NCBI GenBank assembly: GCA_024638565.1
Contig: JAHEKC010000002.1
Coordinates: forward strand, 1-60,163
DNA: 60,163 bases
Source of the DNA: Bacteroidota bacterium
GTDB taxonomy: Bacteria > Bacteroidota > Bacteroidia > AKYH767-A > OLB10
Reading direction: 5' to 3'
In this document: positions 18,317 to 27,377 of the stretch, piece by piece
How positions within the stretch are numbered: the first letter of the stretch is position 1
How the letters are laid out: every line of letters begins with the position of its first letter
Made by a program: the position numbers and the translations under genes
Notes under the pieces: generated by a model
Seen by the model: the letters and a program-made list of their open reading frames with translations, nothing else
Database searches by the model: none
What the model was told of the DNA's origin: nothing

Positions 18317-19279
18317 ATGACCCTCATTAATACTATAAGCCGGCACTTTCGTTCCGCCATTGGGACATTCGCCCGGTTAGCCTTGTTTGCTTCCTGTGCA
18401 TGGCCCTGCCAGGCACAGGACGAAGACCTGCTGGACCTGGCCATGGAAGGGCTGCCCGGTCAAAAGCAGTATACAATCGCCACTTTCAAGACGACCAAAC
18501 TGATCAACGCGCATACCAATGAAACGGTGCATGACCGTACGCTCGACTTCCGTGTGGGGCACCGTTTCGGCAACGTGGGCAAGGAAAGCTTCGGGGGTAT
18601 CCATACTTTATACGGGCTCGATGCTTCCACTGACATCCGGATTGCCTTCGAATACGGACTCACGGACAGGTTCATGGTGGGTATATCACGCAGCAAGCGC
18701 AATGAAAATTACGAGGGCCTGGTCAAGTACCGGCTGCTGCGGCAAACCACCGACGGCTCAGTACCCATGGCGGTGACCCTGTTTGCCAATGCCACCATAT
18801 CGGGCATCCGGGCACCGGAGGGTCTTTATCCCAGGACCACCGACCGGATGACTTACACTTTCCAGGCCATCCTGGCACGCAAGTTCTCGGATCGTATCAG
18901 CATCCTGCTTTTACCCACGCTTGTACATCGCAATTACGTGTTCGCCACTGTCAACGGATTCCCCGCCGACCCGGAGGAAAACAAAAATGACCTGCTCGCG
19001 CTGGGTGCCGGGGGGCGATTCAAGATCACGCGCAGCACCTCGCTTATCGTCGACTATTTTGTCAATTTCGACACCTACCGGCAGCCGGGCAATGAATACG
19101 GGTTTCACCCTGTTCTGGGTGCGGGGGTGGAAATTGAGACTGGTGGCCACGTATTCACGGTTACCTTTACCAATGCAGCAGGGATCATTGAGAACGATTT
19201 CATCCCCTATACGACTGACGACTGGCTGGAAGGCGGATTTAAATTCAACTTTAATATCTCGCGTAACTTCAAGCTCTGA
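18317..19279 (+). CDS. DUF5777-family outer-membrane beta-barrel protein
   Basis: 320 residues beginning one base after the YceI stop. A signal peptide (to about residue 33, PCQAQ) is followed by alternating hydrophobic strands typical of an outer-membrane barrel: LDFRVGHRFGNVG, TDIRIAFEYGLTDRFMVGISRSKR, ending in an aromatic-type strand (GFKFNFNISRNFKL). The arrangement matches the Bacteroidota DUF5777 family, whose role is not established. Its tight coupling to the cytochrome-like and YceI genes makes this a plausible three-gene envelope unit. Confidence 0.82.
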   Translation: MTLINTISRHFRSAIGTFARLALFASCAWPCQAQDEDLLDLAMEGLPGQKQYTIATFKTTKLINAHTNETVHDRTLDFRVGHRFGNVGKESFGGIHTLYGLDASTDIRIAFEYGLTDRFMVGISRSKRNENYEGLVKYRLLRQTTDGSVPMAVTLFANATISGIRAPEGLYPRTTDRMTYTFQAILARKFSDRISILLLPTLVHRNYVFATVNGFPADPEENKNDLLALGAGGRFKITRSTSLIVDYFVNFDTYRQPGNEYGFHPVLGAGVEIETGGHVFTVTFTNAAGIIENDFIPYTTDDWLEGGFKFNFNISRNFKL

Positions 19280-19281
19280 CC

Positions 19282-20112
19282 ATGCCTCAACCCGGCACGG
19301 ATACCAATGCGCTGCCGGGCCTGCCGGCACCTGCCGATACCGGGCCCGTTTTCCGGTTTTCAGATCCGGCACGGTCTTTCTCCGCGGACTCGTTATCCAT
19401 TGCCTCCCCTTCGCCGCAGGTCTTCAGCGGACACCGGCTCCAGCATGAACGGGTGCAGCCATCCCTTCGCCCTCCCGGAAATCCGGATTGGTTCATCTTC
19501 GCGCTGTTCGTGGTGATCGCCTATTTCACCACGCTGCGGGTGATCTATGACCGTGCGGTCAGCCAGCTCCTGAGTGCCTTTACCAGCCAGACCTTCACGA
19601 GCCAGGCTGTCCGGGACGAGAACCTGTTATTGCAACGCACCAGCGTTCTGCTTTCCGTCCTCTTTTATCTTTCCGGCGGCTTGTTCCTGTACCAGCTGGT
19701 GATTCATTTCGGCTGGGAACGGGAACAGCCACAGGGATTCCCTTTGTTCTTTCTTTTTGCCGTGTTGCTCGCATCCGTTTATGCCACAAAGCTGATCCTG
19801 CTGAAGGTCCTCGGTTTCGTCTTTCGAGCCGGCAAGCTGGTATCCTCCTATATATTCAATGTATTCCTCGTGAACAATGTCATCGGTATCCTCCTGTTGC
19901 CCGTGGTGGCATGCATTGCTTTTCTTCCGCCCATGGCCAAACCATTCGTGATCTATACAGCCATTGCTGTGGTATGCCTTTGCTGGCTGTTTCGCATTGT
20001 TCGGGGTATCCGTGCATGGGTCAGCGTGCCCGGATACTCGGTCTATTATTTAATTTTATACCTTTGCGCCTTCGAAATTGCCCCGGTTTTCGTCATTTCA
20101 AAACTGGTTTGA
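19282..20112 (+). CDS. DUF4271-family integral membrane protein
   Basis: 276 residues starting two bases after the DUF5777 stop. The N-terminal 70 residues are proline- and serine-rich and probably disordered; from about residue 72 there are six or so membrane helices (WFIFALFVVIAYFTTLRVI, VLLSVLFYLSGGLFLYQLVI and others). The helix pattern and its position immediately before hemD match DUF4271, a Bacteroidota family of unknown function. The stop at 20110-20112 is followed in the same frame by the hemD gene. Confidence 0.8.
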   Translation: MPQPGTDTNALPGLPAPADTGPVFRFSDPARSFSADSLSIASPSPQVFSGHRLQHERVQPSLRPPGNPDWFIFALFVVIAYFTTLRVIYDRAVSQLLSAFTSQTFTSQAVRDENLLLQRTSVLLSVLFYLSGGLFLYQLVIHFGWEREQPQGFPLFFLFAVLLASVYATKLILLKVLGFVFRAGKLVSSYIFNVFLVNNVIGILLLPVVACIAFLPPMAKPFVIYTAIAVVCLCWLFRIVRGIRAWVSVPGYSVYYLILYLCAFEIAPVFVISKLV

Positions 20113-20127
20113 TACGCTCGAGTTCCC

Positions 20128-20907
20128 TTGCAAAAAACGCTTAAACGACCCAAATCAGCGGCGGCAAAGGTCAAGACCATACTGGTCACGCAACCAAGGC
20201 CTGATTCCGACAAATCTCCCTACTTCGACCTGGCCGGGAAGTTCAAACTGAAGATTGACTTCAGGCCTTTTATACATGTGGAGGGCATTCCATGCATCGA
20301 GTTCCGCAAGAACAAGATCAATCTTGCCGACTTCTCCTCCGTTATCTTAACCAGCCGGCATGCGGCTGATCATTTCTTCAGAATCTGCCAGGAGATGCGG
20401 ATGCCAGACCTGGACCGGTTCAAGTATTTCTGCGTGTCGGAAAGCACGGCTTTTTACCTGCAGAAGTATGTCCAGTACCGAAAGCGCAAGATCTTTTTCG
20501 GCCGGCAAACGATCTATGACCTGATCGATATACTCAAGAAGCACAAGGAAGACCAATTCCTGCTGCCCTGCTCAGACATCCACAAACAGGAAATACCTGA
20601 CACCCTCGAACATAACGGCATCCAGTTCACCAAGGCCATCATCTACCGCACCGTCTGTAACGACCTGGCTGACCTGGCTGAGGTGAATTACGACATGCTC
20701 GTGTTTTTCAGTCCTTCCGGAATCACCTCGCTTTTTAAGAACTTTCCCAAGTTCAAGCAGAACAAGACACGGATCGCGGCATTTGGACAGACCACCTCCC
20801 AGGCGGTCGCCGATGCCGGGCTGCGCCTGGATGTCCGCGCACCCGTACCTGACGCACCGTCGATGACCATGGCCATCGAACACTACCTGCGCAAGGCCAA
20901 CAAGTAG
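20128..20907 (+). CDS. hemD: Uroporphyrinogen-III synthase
   Basis: 259 residues. It cyclises and inverts ring D of hydroxymethylbilane to uroporphyrinogen III in tetrapyrrole synthesis. The family is poorly conserved, but the Bacteroidota version is recognisable: ILVTQPRPDSDKSPYFDLAGKFKLKIDFRPFI, VILTSRHAADHFFR, a middle FLLPCSDIHKQEIPDTLEHNG, and VFFSPSGITSLFKNFP, ending with the IAAFGQTTSQAVADAGL helix. The start is unusual: no ATG or GTG occurs between the in-frame DUF4271 stop and the conserved region, so TTG at 20128 is the only plausible initiator. Confidence 0.9.
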   Translation: MQKTLKRPKSAAAKVKTILVTQPRPDSDKSPYFDLAGKFKLKIDFRPFIHVEGIPCIEFRKNKINLADFSSVILTSRHAADHFFRICQEMRMPDLDRFKYFCVSESTAFYLQKYVQYRKRKIFFGRQTIYDLIDILKKHKEDQFLLPCSDIHKQEIPDTLEHNGIQFTKAIIYRTVCNDLADLAEVNYDMLVFFSPSGITSLFKNFPKFKQNKTRIAAFGQTTSQAVADAGLRLDVRAPVPDAPSMTMAIEHYLRKANK

Positions 20908-20928
20908 GCCCCAGGCACCCCCCTACCG

Positions 20929-21333
20929 ATGGAAAAGAATCCATCACCGGCAAACACCTTCGGGAAAAGTGAAAGGCTGCACCTCCGCAGGGACCTCGAC
21001 CTGCTGTTCAGCCGGGGAAAAGACCTGCGGGTACCGGGATTCAGGCTGGTATGGGTCCTCACCGGGGGCGAATCCGTACCGCTGCGAGCGGTATTCGTGG
21101 TTCCGAAACGGAACCTGAAGAAGGCGGTGGAACGCAACCTGATGAAAAGAAGGATGCGGGAAGCCTTCAGGTTACACAAGGGAATGGTGAATAAATCCCT
21201 CGTGGCCTGTGACTGCAAAGCCGCGCTGGGGCTTATTTTTACGGGTCGCAAGCCGTTGCCGTCCGGCGAAACGACGGACAAAATAATATTACTTTTACAA
21301 CGTTTTACGAAGAACGCATGCGGAAAACCGTGA
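20929..21333 (+). CDS. rnpA: Ribonuclease P protein component
   Basis: 134 residues, normal length. It binds the RNA subunit of RNase P, which trims the 5' end of tRNA precursors. The signature RNR-type motif is clear: [24 protein letters not shown]. The N-terminal [21 protein letters not shown] is also typical. The gene overlaps yidD by 16 bases, a common arrangement, but rpmH is not adjacent as in the classic cluster. Transcription is from the same plus-strand run as hemD. Confidence 0.95.
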   Translation: MEKNPSPANTFGKSERLHLRRDLDLLFSRGKDLRVPGFRLVWVLTGGESVPLRAVFVVPKRNLKKAVERNLMKRRMREAFRLHKGMVNKSLVACDCKAALGLIFTGRKPLPSGETTDKIILLLQRFTKNACGKP

Positions 21334-21539
21334 CCCGGCTTCTAATTTTTCTGATCCGGCTTTACCAGGCTGCATGGTCTTCTTTGACCATGCCGGCATG
21401 CCGGTATCAGCCCACCTGTTCGTCTTTCGCGATTGAAGCGCTCAATAAGCACGGGATTTTAAAAGGTACCTGGCTTGCGGTGAAACGCATCACCTCCTGC
21501 CATCCGTGGGGAGGCCACGGGCATGACCCTGTCCCGTGA
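21318..21539 (+). CDS. yidD: YidD membrane-protein insertion efficiency factor
   Basis: 73 residues. The diagnostic core is intact: [19 protein letters not shown], then [23 protein letters not shown]. YidD is a small membrane-associated protein that assists insertion with YidC; it has no known enzymatic role. The start overlaps rnpA by 16 bases in another frame, as expected for this pair. yidC is not in the window. Confidence 0.94.
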   Translation: MRKTVTRLLIFLIRLYQAAWSSLTMPACRYQPTCSSFAIEALNKHGILKGTWLAVKRITSCHPWGGHGHDPVP

Positions 21540-21562
21540 CCCCGGGAATAACAAATTACGCC

Positions 21563-23269
21563 ATGAAAAAACTATTCAGGAAAACACGAACCCGCGTGGC
21601 CGTTATCGGCATCTTTCTCGGAAGCCTGGCTGCCTACGGCTTTACGGACAACTACTTCGAGATATCCAGGAACCTGGACATCTTCACCACGCTTTTCCGG
21701 GAACTCAACATCTACTATGTGGATGAAACGCGACCCGGCACGCTGATGAAAAAAGGTATCGATGCCATGCTCGAATCGCTGGACCCGTATACCAACTACA
21801 TCCCCGAATCGGAAATTGAAGATTACCGATTCATGACCACAGGCCAGTACGGCGGGATCGGCGCACTCATCGGGCAGAAGGATGACCATGTCGTCATCAC
21901 GGACCCCTATGAAGGATACCCGGCCCAGAAGTCCGACCTGCGGGCAGGCGACATCATCATTGAAATCGACGGCAAGAGTGCCGAAGGCAAACGATACGAC
22001 GAGATCAGTAAAATCCTCAAGGGGCAGCCCAATACCAGGGTGAACATCACGGTGCGGCGCCATGGAGAAGAGGATCTTCTTGTAAAGGAGATCGTACGGG
22101 AAGAAATAAAGATCGACAATGTGCCCTTCAACGGAATGATCGAAGACGGCATTGGTTATATTAAACTGACAGGATTCACGGACAATGCCGGCAAGGAAGT
22201 GGAAGACGCCCTGCGTAAACTCAAGGGAGAACATGACTTGAAGGGCCTGGTCCTCGACCTGCGCAGCAATCCAGGCGGGCTGCTCAATGAAGCGGTGAAC
22301 ATTGTGAATATTTTTGTCACCAAGGGAACGAATGTCGTAAGCACCAAGGGAAAAGTGAAGGAGTGGGACAAACAATACCGGGCACTGAACAACCCGGTCG
22401 ACACCGACATCCCGCTGGTCATCCTGGTCAACCGGGGGTCCGCCTCCGCATCCGAAATCGTATCCGGAAGCATCCAGGACCTGGACCGGGGGCTCGTGAT
22501 CGGGAAACGCACCTTCGGCAAGGGCCTCGTCCAGACCACCCGGCCACTATCCTATAACGCACAACTCAAGGTCACCACCGCCAAGTACTACATCCCCAGC
22601 GGAAGGTGTATCCAGACACTCGATTACAGCCACCGCAACGAAGACGGCAGCGTGGGCAAGGTACCGGACTCCCTGATTAGCGAATTTAAAACCACAGCCG
22701 GCCGCACCGTTTTCGACGGAGGCGGCATCATCCCCGACTACACCACGGAAAAGCAGGTCCTGAGTCCCATCACCCAGAGCCTTATTTCCAAATACCTCCT
22801 CTTCGATTACGCCACGGCATACCGCCAGCAGCACGCAAGCATCAGCGACCCGCGGGAATTCAGCCTCTCGGATAACGAGTACAATGAATTTATCCAGTGG
22901 CTGTCGGACAAGGAGTACGACTATACCACCAAGAGCGAACAATCATTAAACGACCTGAAGAAGCATGCCCGAAAGGAGAAGTACTTCAGCGGGATCGAAA
23001 AGGAATACGAGGAGCTCCGGAGCCGGATGATGCACGACAAAAACCATGACCTGGTCACATACAAAGACGAGATCTCGCAGCTGCTCCAGGACGAAATCAT
23101 ATCAAGGTACTATTTCCAGGACGGCCGCATCGAGTCATCGTTCGCCTATGACCCGGACATTAAAAAAGCAATCAAGGCACTGCTCGAAAAATCGGTCTGG
23201 GATTCCATTTACAACAGGCCGGCGGTGAAGAATACGGAAAACGACACCGTCAACGAATCCGGCAACTGA
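21563..23269 (+). CDS. S41-family C-terminal processing peptidase
   Basis: 568 residues from the ATG at 21563; the track start 21536 is a GTG inside yidD. An N-terminal membrane helix (11-28) anchors it to the periplasmic face. A PDZ domain lies at about 85-170 (YGGIGALIG, LRAGDIIIEIDGKSAEG) and the S41 catalytic core at about 195-345, with the GSASASE motif (292-298) carrying the serine and the TFGKG lysine (Lys320). The C-terminal 200 residues are helical and charged. CtpA-type proteases trim C-termini of periplasmic proteins; the substrate here is unknown. Confidence 0.93.
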   Translation: MKKLFRKTRTRVAVIGIFLGSLAAYGFTDNYFEISRNLDIFTTLFRELNIYYVDETRPGTLMKKGIDAMLESLDPYTNYIPESEIEDYRFMTTGQYGGIGALIGQKDDHVVITDPYEGYPAQKSDLRAGDIIIEIDGKSAEGKRYDEISKILKGQPNTRVNITVRRHGEEDLLVKEIVREEIKIDNVPFNGMIEDGIGYIKLTGFTDNAGKEVEDALRKLKGEHDLKGLVLDLRSNPGGLLNEAVNIVNIFVTKGTNVVSTKGKVKEWDKQYRALNNPVDTDIPLVILVNRGSASASEIVSGSIQDLDRGLVIGKRTFGKGLVQTTRPLSYNAQLKVTTAKYYIPSGRCIQTLDYSHRNEDGSVGKVPDSLISEFKTTAGRTVFDGGGIIPDYTTEKQVLSPITQSLISKYLLFDYATAYRQQHASISDPREFSLSDNEYNEFIQWLSDKEYDYTTKSEQSLNDLKKHARKEKYFSGIEKEYEELRSRMMHDKNHDLVTYKDEISQLLQDEIISRYYFQDGRIESSFAYDPDIKKAIKALLEKSVWDSIYNRPAVKNTENDTVNESGN

Positions 23270-23332
23270 CGCTGCACCGCGGCTGCCATTACCTTTCGGA
23301 TTCCAACGCTTGCCCGTTTCCCGCCGCACCAT

Positions 23333-24898
23333 ATGAACCGGTCCGGATTGGCAAAATATTCGTTTCTGGCCGGCACGTTCTTGCTTGCCGCCTCCATGCC
23401 GCTTTCGATGTTTGGCATGAGCCTGGCACAATTCCTCCTGCTTGGAGGCTGGCTGCTGGGTGGCAGTCCCCTTCAGCATTTCAGGAAGGCGCTTGTCCGC
23501 CCGGTGCCGGGGTTGCTAATGGGATTGTTTCTGCTGCACCTGGCAGGCGTTTTCTACAGCGCTGACTTTGACTATGCTTTCAATGACCTTCGAATAAAGC
23601 TTCCCCTTTTGCTGATGCCGGTGATGTTCTATACGTCGCCGGTTGACCTGCGCCCCTTTGCGCGTCCTGTCCTCGGGGTGCTGGTAGCTGCCGTGCTGGC
23701 ATCCACCTTCATCAGCTTCGGCGTGCTGCATGACTGGCTTCCCCACGAAAAACCCGTACGCGACATCAGGGATATTTCCGTATTCATCTCGCATATCCGC
23801 CTTTCCCTCCTCATTTGCTTTTGCATTTTCCTGCTTGCACACACGGCGCAGCGGAAAGGACGCAAAACAGAAAGGTTATTATGCCTGGCGGCGATGGCAT
23901 GGCTCGGCTATTTCCTGTACGTGCTGGAATCTATGACAGGCGTGCTCGTGTTGTTCATCGCGGCGGCATTCCTGCTGCTCAGATTTGTATCCCGCAACAA
24001 AAAGATGCGCCTCCCCATATTGGCATCGCTTGTCATCATACCGGCACTGCTCGTGGTATTTGTCAGGCACGAGGCCTCCCGGATTCACTCTGACGCCCCG
24101 GTGGATTTTGAATCTTTGCCGGCACTGACCGCCAATGGCAATCCATACCAGCATCACCGTGAACGGACGGAGCAGGAGAATGGATTCCTCGTTTGGACAC
24201 ATGTTTGCGAAGCCGAACTGATCGAAAACTGGAACAACCGGAGTGCTTTCGACTATCACGGCACCGACCTGGCGGGTCATGAAATCCGCTTTACACTGAT
24301 TCGGTACCTCGCCAGCAAGGGATTGACGAAGGACTCGGCCGGACTGGCGGCCCTGGGTCCCGGTGATATTGAATCCATCGAAAAGGGAATTGCCAACGCT
24401 GACCACACGCGCATGGGCGACCTGCGGTTGCGTATCCGGAAGTCCATCAAGGAGTATTACCTGTTCCGGGCAGGCAGCAATCCTACCGGCAGTTCCCTGA
24501 TGCAACGAATGGAATACTGGAATGCAGGCCTGCAGATTTTTTCCAGGAACTGGCTGACAGGTGTGGGTACCGGCGATGTGCAAATCGCCTTCGACGACCA
24601 GTATCGCCGCAGCGGCACGCGCCTGGCGCCTGAAAAGTGGCACCGGGCGCACAACCAGTACCTCACCTTCGCCATCACGTTCGGGGCGCCCGGGTTGCTG
24701 TTCTTTCTTCTTGTGCTGCTGTACCCCCTGCGTGCCGCCAGGCCATATCCCTACCTGGCATTCTGGCTGATCGCCTGCCTTTCCATGTTAACCGAAGACA
24801 CCCTGGAGACCCAGGCCGGGGTCACGTTTTTCGCCTTTTTGAACTGTTTTTTGCTGTTCCAGTACCCTGCCGATTCACCCCGTAGCCCGGACAGGTAA
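23333..24898 (+). CDS. O-antigen ligase/polymerase-like membrane protein
   Basis: 521 residues with about ten or more membrane helices and one large periplasmic loop (about 245-430) that carries the only soluble domain; this layout is that of the Wzy_C/WaaL superfamily. MQRMEYWNAGLQIFSRNWLTGVGTGDV and WHRAHNQYLTFAITFGAPGLLFF resemble the conserved loop-helix region of Bacteroidota O-antigen ligase-like proteins, and SMLTEDTLETQAGVTFFAF is typical of the last helix. Such proteins join or polymerise undecaprenyl-linked glycans. No dedicated polysaccharide cluster is adjacent, so the substrate is open. Confidence 0.82.
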   Translation: MNRSGLAKYSFLAGTFLLAASMPLSMFGMSLAQFLLLGGWLLGGSPLQHFRKALVRPVPGLLMGLFLLHLAGVFYSADFDYAFNDLRIKLPLLLMPVMFYTSPVDLRPFARPVLGVLVAAVLASTFISFGVLHDWLPHEKPVRDIRDISVFISHIRLSLLICFCIFLLAHTAQRKGRKTERLLCLAAMAWLGYFLYVLESMTGVLVLFIAAAFLLLRFVSRNKKMRLPILASLVIIPALLVVFVRHEASRIHSDAPVDFESLPALTANGNPYQHHRERTEQENGFLVWTHVCEAELIENWNNRSAFDYHGTDLAGHEIRFTLIRYLASKGLTKDSAGLAALGPGDIESIEKGIANADHTRMGDLRLRIRKSIKEYYLFRAGSNPTGSSLMQRMEYWNAGLQIFSRNWLTGVGTGDVQIAFDDQYRRSGTRLAPEKWHRAHNQYLTFAITFGAPGLLFFLLVLLYPLRAARPYPYLAFWLIACLSMLTEDTLETQAGVTFFAFLNCFLLFQYPADSPRSPDR

Positions 24899-24981
24899 CA
24901 GGCAGGCACGGCCCATTCACCCATAAACAGGCCTTATAACCCGGGTATGCCTTAAATTGGGGGGTCGCGATACTGCATCCC

Positions 24982-25467
24982 ATGAGCTTTGACGCTGAAA
25001 AACAGTTCTATGCCGCCATGCAGCACCTGGAGGCCGGCCGGATAGGCGAGGCCACTGACATGCTGCTTCAGATGGCGGACCGATATCCGGAATTCACCGC
25101 GGGGCAGGCTGTCCTGGGCGATATTTTTTCCAAACGATTCCGGGACCTGGCCAGGGCGGAGAAATATTACAGGCAATCCACGGAGGCGGGTAACAACGCA
25201 AGGGCATTTACGGGCTATGCCTTGTTGCTGATCCTGACCGAAAGGTATGCCGAGGCGAATGCATACCTGAATAAGGCCGCCAACCTTCCGGATGCGCAGA
25301 AGGACGAGGTGCACCACCTTTTCGGCATGCTGCATGAAGCACAGGTGCAACTGAGGGAAGCCGCGGAGTCCTATAAGAAAGCCATTCTTTCCACCTTTTC
25401 GGATTCGCTTCTTGACTCGTGTGAAAAAGCGCTGTCACGTTGCGAAGCGAAAAAGAAATACCTGTAA
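24982..25467 (+). CDS. Tetratricopeptide-repeat protein
   Basis: 161 residues with four to five helical hairpins in the TPR register (FYAAMQHLEAGRIGEATDMLLQMADRYPEF, AGQAVLGDIFSKRFRDLARAEKYYRQSTE, RAFTGYALLLILTERYAEANAYLNKAANL, VHHLFGMLHEAQVQLREAAESYKKAIL). No signal peptide, so it is probably cytoplasmic. TPR arrays bind other proteins; the partner is not evident. It is the last gene of the plus-strand run and converges with meaB across a 132-bp gap that holds nothing I recognise. Confidence 0.8.
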   Translation: MSFDAEKQFYAAMQHLEAGRIGEATDMLLQMADRYPEFTAGQAVLGDIFSKRFRDLARAEKYYRQSTEAGNNARAFTGYALLLILTERYAEANAYLNKAANLPDAQKDEVHHLFGMLHEAQVQLREAAESYKKAILSTFSDSLLDSCEKALSRCEAKKKYL

Positions 25468-25599
25468 GTTAAGCCGGGGTTATTATTGATTGCTTTCCGC
25501 TTGCTCGTTTCACTGAAACAGGACTCACGTTGCGTACCGGAGCTAGGGTCATGTCCGGCGGGAACAAGCCTGCACCCGTGGCCTTGTAAAAAAATGTGT

Positions 25600-26523
25600 C
25601 TATCGCTGATCCGTGTAATGCTGCGCAAAAGTGTAAAGGTTGCCGCCATCCCTGAGATGGCTTAACATGGATTCCTTCATATGAACGGGATCCAGACCCT
25701 TCAGGGTGTAGTCCCGCACCAGCCTCCGGGCCTTTTCAAAGAGCAGCTGTTCCTGCTGCTTCCCGGTCAGCCGGGAATGCGACTTAAGTGCCGCATCCAG
25801 CAGGTCACCCACACCCTTTGCTTCGGTTGCCTCGGTCTTGATCACGGGTCTTTCAAATGACTGGTCCGGGTCGAGTCCTGCGGCCTCTTTGATATACGCT
25901 TCCAGTTTCCCGGCCCCGGGACGATCCGCCTTGTTCACTACGATCACATCTGCCGCCTCCATCAGGCCTGCTTTCACCACCTGTACATCATCCCCGGATT
26001 CCGGTACAAGGACCAATACGGTGACATCGGCAAGCGCGGCGATCTCCATTTCGCTCTGTCCGACACCAACTGTTTCGACAAGAATGAGATCGAATCCCCA
26101 GTCCTTCATCACATCCGTCACCTCAAGTGTCTTGTAGGAAAGCCCTCCCAGCGAGCCACGCGTGGCAAGCGATCGGATGTAAACCTTTGCGTGGCGAAAA
26201 TGGCGGCTCATGCGCAGCCGGTCGCCAAGCAGCGCACCTGAAGTAAAAGCCGATGAGGGATCAACCGCTACCACACCAACACCCTTTTCAAGCACCAGTG
26301 GGCTATCGTCGCCCGTAAGCACTGAAAGCATGGCATCAATCAGCGTACTCTTACCAGCACCCGGTGGGCCCGTGATGCCGATCACAGGTACGGATGATTC
26401 GACAGCAAGCGATGCAAGCAGTTCTGCATATCCCGGTGATTCGTTCTCCACCATGGAAATGCGCCTGGCCAGATCCCTCGTACTTCCCCTCCCGGGTGCG
26501 GCTGAACCCCTTGCTGTCATCAT
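25600..26523 (-). CDS. meaB: MeaB/ArgK-type methylmalonyl-CoA mutase chaperone GTPase
   Basis: 307 residues. Walker A is GITGPPGAGKSTLIDAM, with the conserved AVDPSSAFTSGALLGDRLRM, VETVGVGQSEMEIAALADVTVLV and the guanine-specificity motif NKADRPGA; this is the G3E family pattern of MeaB. It loads or protects the B12-dependent methylmalonyl-CoA mutase and gates cofactor exchange. The mutase subunits are not in the window. The N-terminus has a short Arg/Gly-rich lead. A TAGGTTTG -7 box lies five bases upstream of the start. Confidence 0.95.
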   Translation of the reverse strand: MMTARGSAAPGRGSTRDLARRISMVENESPGYAELLASLAVESSVPVIGITGPPGAGKSTLIDAMLSVLTGDDSPLVLEKGVGVVAVDPSSAFTSGALLGDRLRMSRHFRHAKVYIRSLATRGSLGGLSYKTLEVTDVMKDWGFDLILVETVGVGQSEMEIAALADVTVLVLVPESGDDVQVVKAGLMEAADVIVVNKADRPGAGKLEAYIKEAAGLDPDQSFERPVIKTEATEAKGVGDLLDAALKSHSRLTGKQQEQLLFEKARRLVRDYTLKGLDPVHMKESMLSHLRDGGNLYTFAQHYTDQR

Positions 26524-26527
26524 TGCC

Positions 26528-26535
26528 CAAACCTA
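26528..26535 (-). promoter_or_regulatory. Putative -7 box TAGGTTTG for meaB
   Basis: The minus strand reads TAGGTTTG (TAnnTTTG) five to twelve bases before the meaB ATG, in the gap before the divergent glycosyltransferase gene. If used, initiation would be at or near the ATG. Confidence 0.4.
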
Positions 26536-26610
26536 CATGAATTTTTGATACCCGTACGCGGCGGCAGTGGCGTTGCTGCCGGAAATATTTACTTACTAAC
26601 TTGCAAATCC

Positions 26611-27369
26611 ATGCTCCGGATTTCCCTCGTAGTCATTACCCGTAACGAAGCGCAAAATATCGTGCGCTGCCTGGAAAGCGCAAGTGCCGTTTCAGATGAA
26701 ATGATTGTCGTGGATGCGCACAGCACGGATGAAACAAGGGAATTGGCTGCAGGCGCCGGGGCACGTGTCCTGGTGCGTGACTGGGATTCCTATTCCGGTG
26801 CAAAGAATTTCGGCAACAGGCAGGCCAGCCACCCGATGATCCTGTCGCTGGACGCGGACGAAGCGCTTTCTGAGGAGCTGACAAAATCCATCCTTGCCGT
26901 GAAGAACGCCCATTCACCCGGTACGTATAAATTCAACAGGTTGACGCGGTTCGGGGACCGGTGGATCCGGCATGGCGCCTGGTACCCGGATGTCAAGATC
27001 CGTCTTTTCAGCAGGGAGGATTTTCACTGGAGCGGCGAGGTACATGAAACGCTGGTCAATAAAAACCGGGTGCCTATTGCCATGCTGAACGGGCATTTGC
27101 TTCATTACAGCTACAACGACGAAGCGGAACTGGCGCCCCGCCAGCGCCACTACGCCCGCCTTGCCGCTGAAGCCCTGCACGCACGTGGCGCCACAGCCGG
27201 CTGGGGACACCTTTACCTTAAGCCCGCGATCAGGTTTATTCGTGACTATGTTTTACGGCGTGGATTTCTCGACGGCAGGCGCGGGTGGATTATCAGCCTG
27301 GTGACCGCAAGGGCGGTGCACTGGAAATACATCGCATTGCGAACGCTTTACCTGAAGGACCAAGGCTGA
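26611..27369 (+). CDS. Family 2 glycosyltransferase (lipopolysaccharide core type)
   Basis: 252 residues from the ATG at 26611; the track's earlier start adds a non-homologous lead. The GT-A fold is clear: ISLVVITRNEAQNIVRCLESA at the N-terminus, DEMIVVDAHSTDETRELAAGAGARV, then the DxD metal-binding motif in LSLDADEALSEEL. HYSYNDEAEL and the C-terminal amphipathic helices are typical of the WaaE/KdtX-like subgroup that adds sugars to lipopolysaccharide core. The donor sugar is unknown. uvrC starts nine bases after its stop. Confidence 0.87.
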   Translation: MLRISLVVITRNEAQNIVRCLESASAVSDEMIVVDAHSTDETRELAAGAGARVLVRDWDSYSGAKNFGNRQASHPMILSLDADEALSEELTKSILAVKNAHSPGTYKFNRLTRFGDRWIRHGAWYPDVKIRLFSREDFHWSGEVHETLVNKNRVPIAMLNGHLLHYSYNDEAELAPRQRHYARLAAEALHARGATAGWGHLYLKPAIRFIRDYVLRRGFLDGRRGWIISLVTARAVHWKYIALRTLYLKDQG

Positions 27370-27377
27370 CGCTGCCC

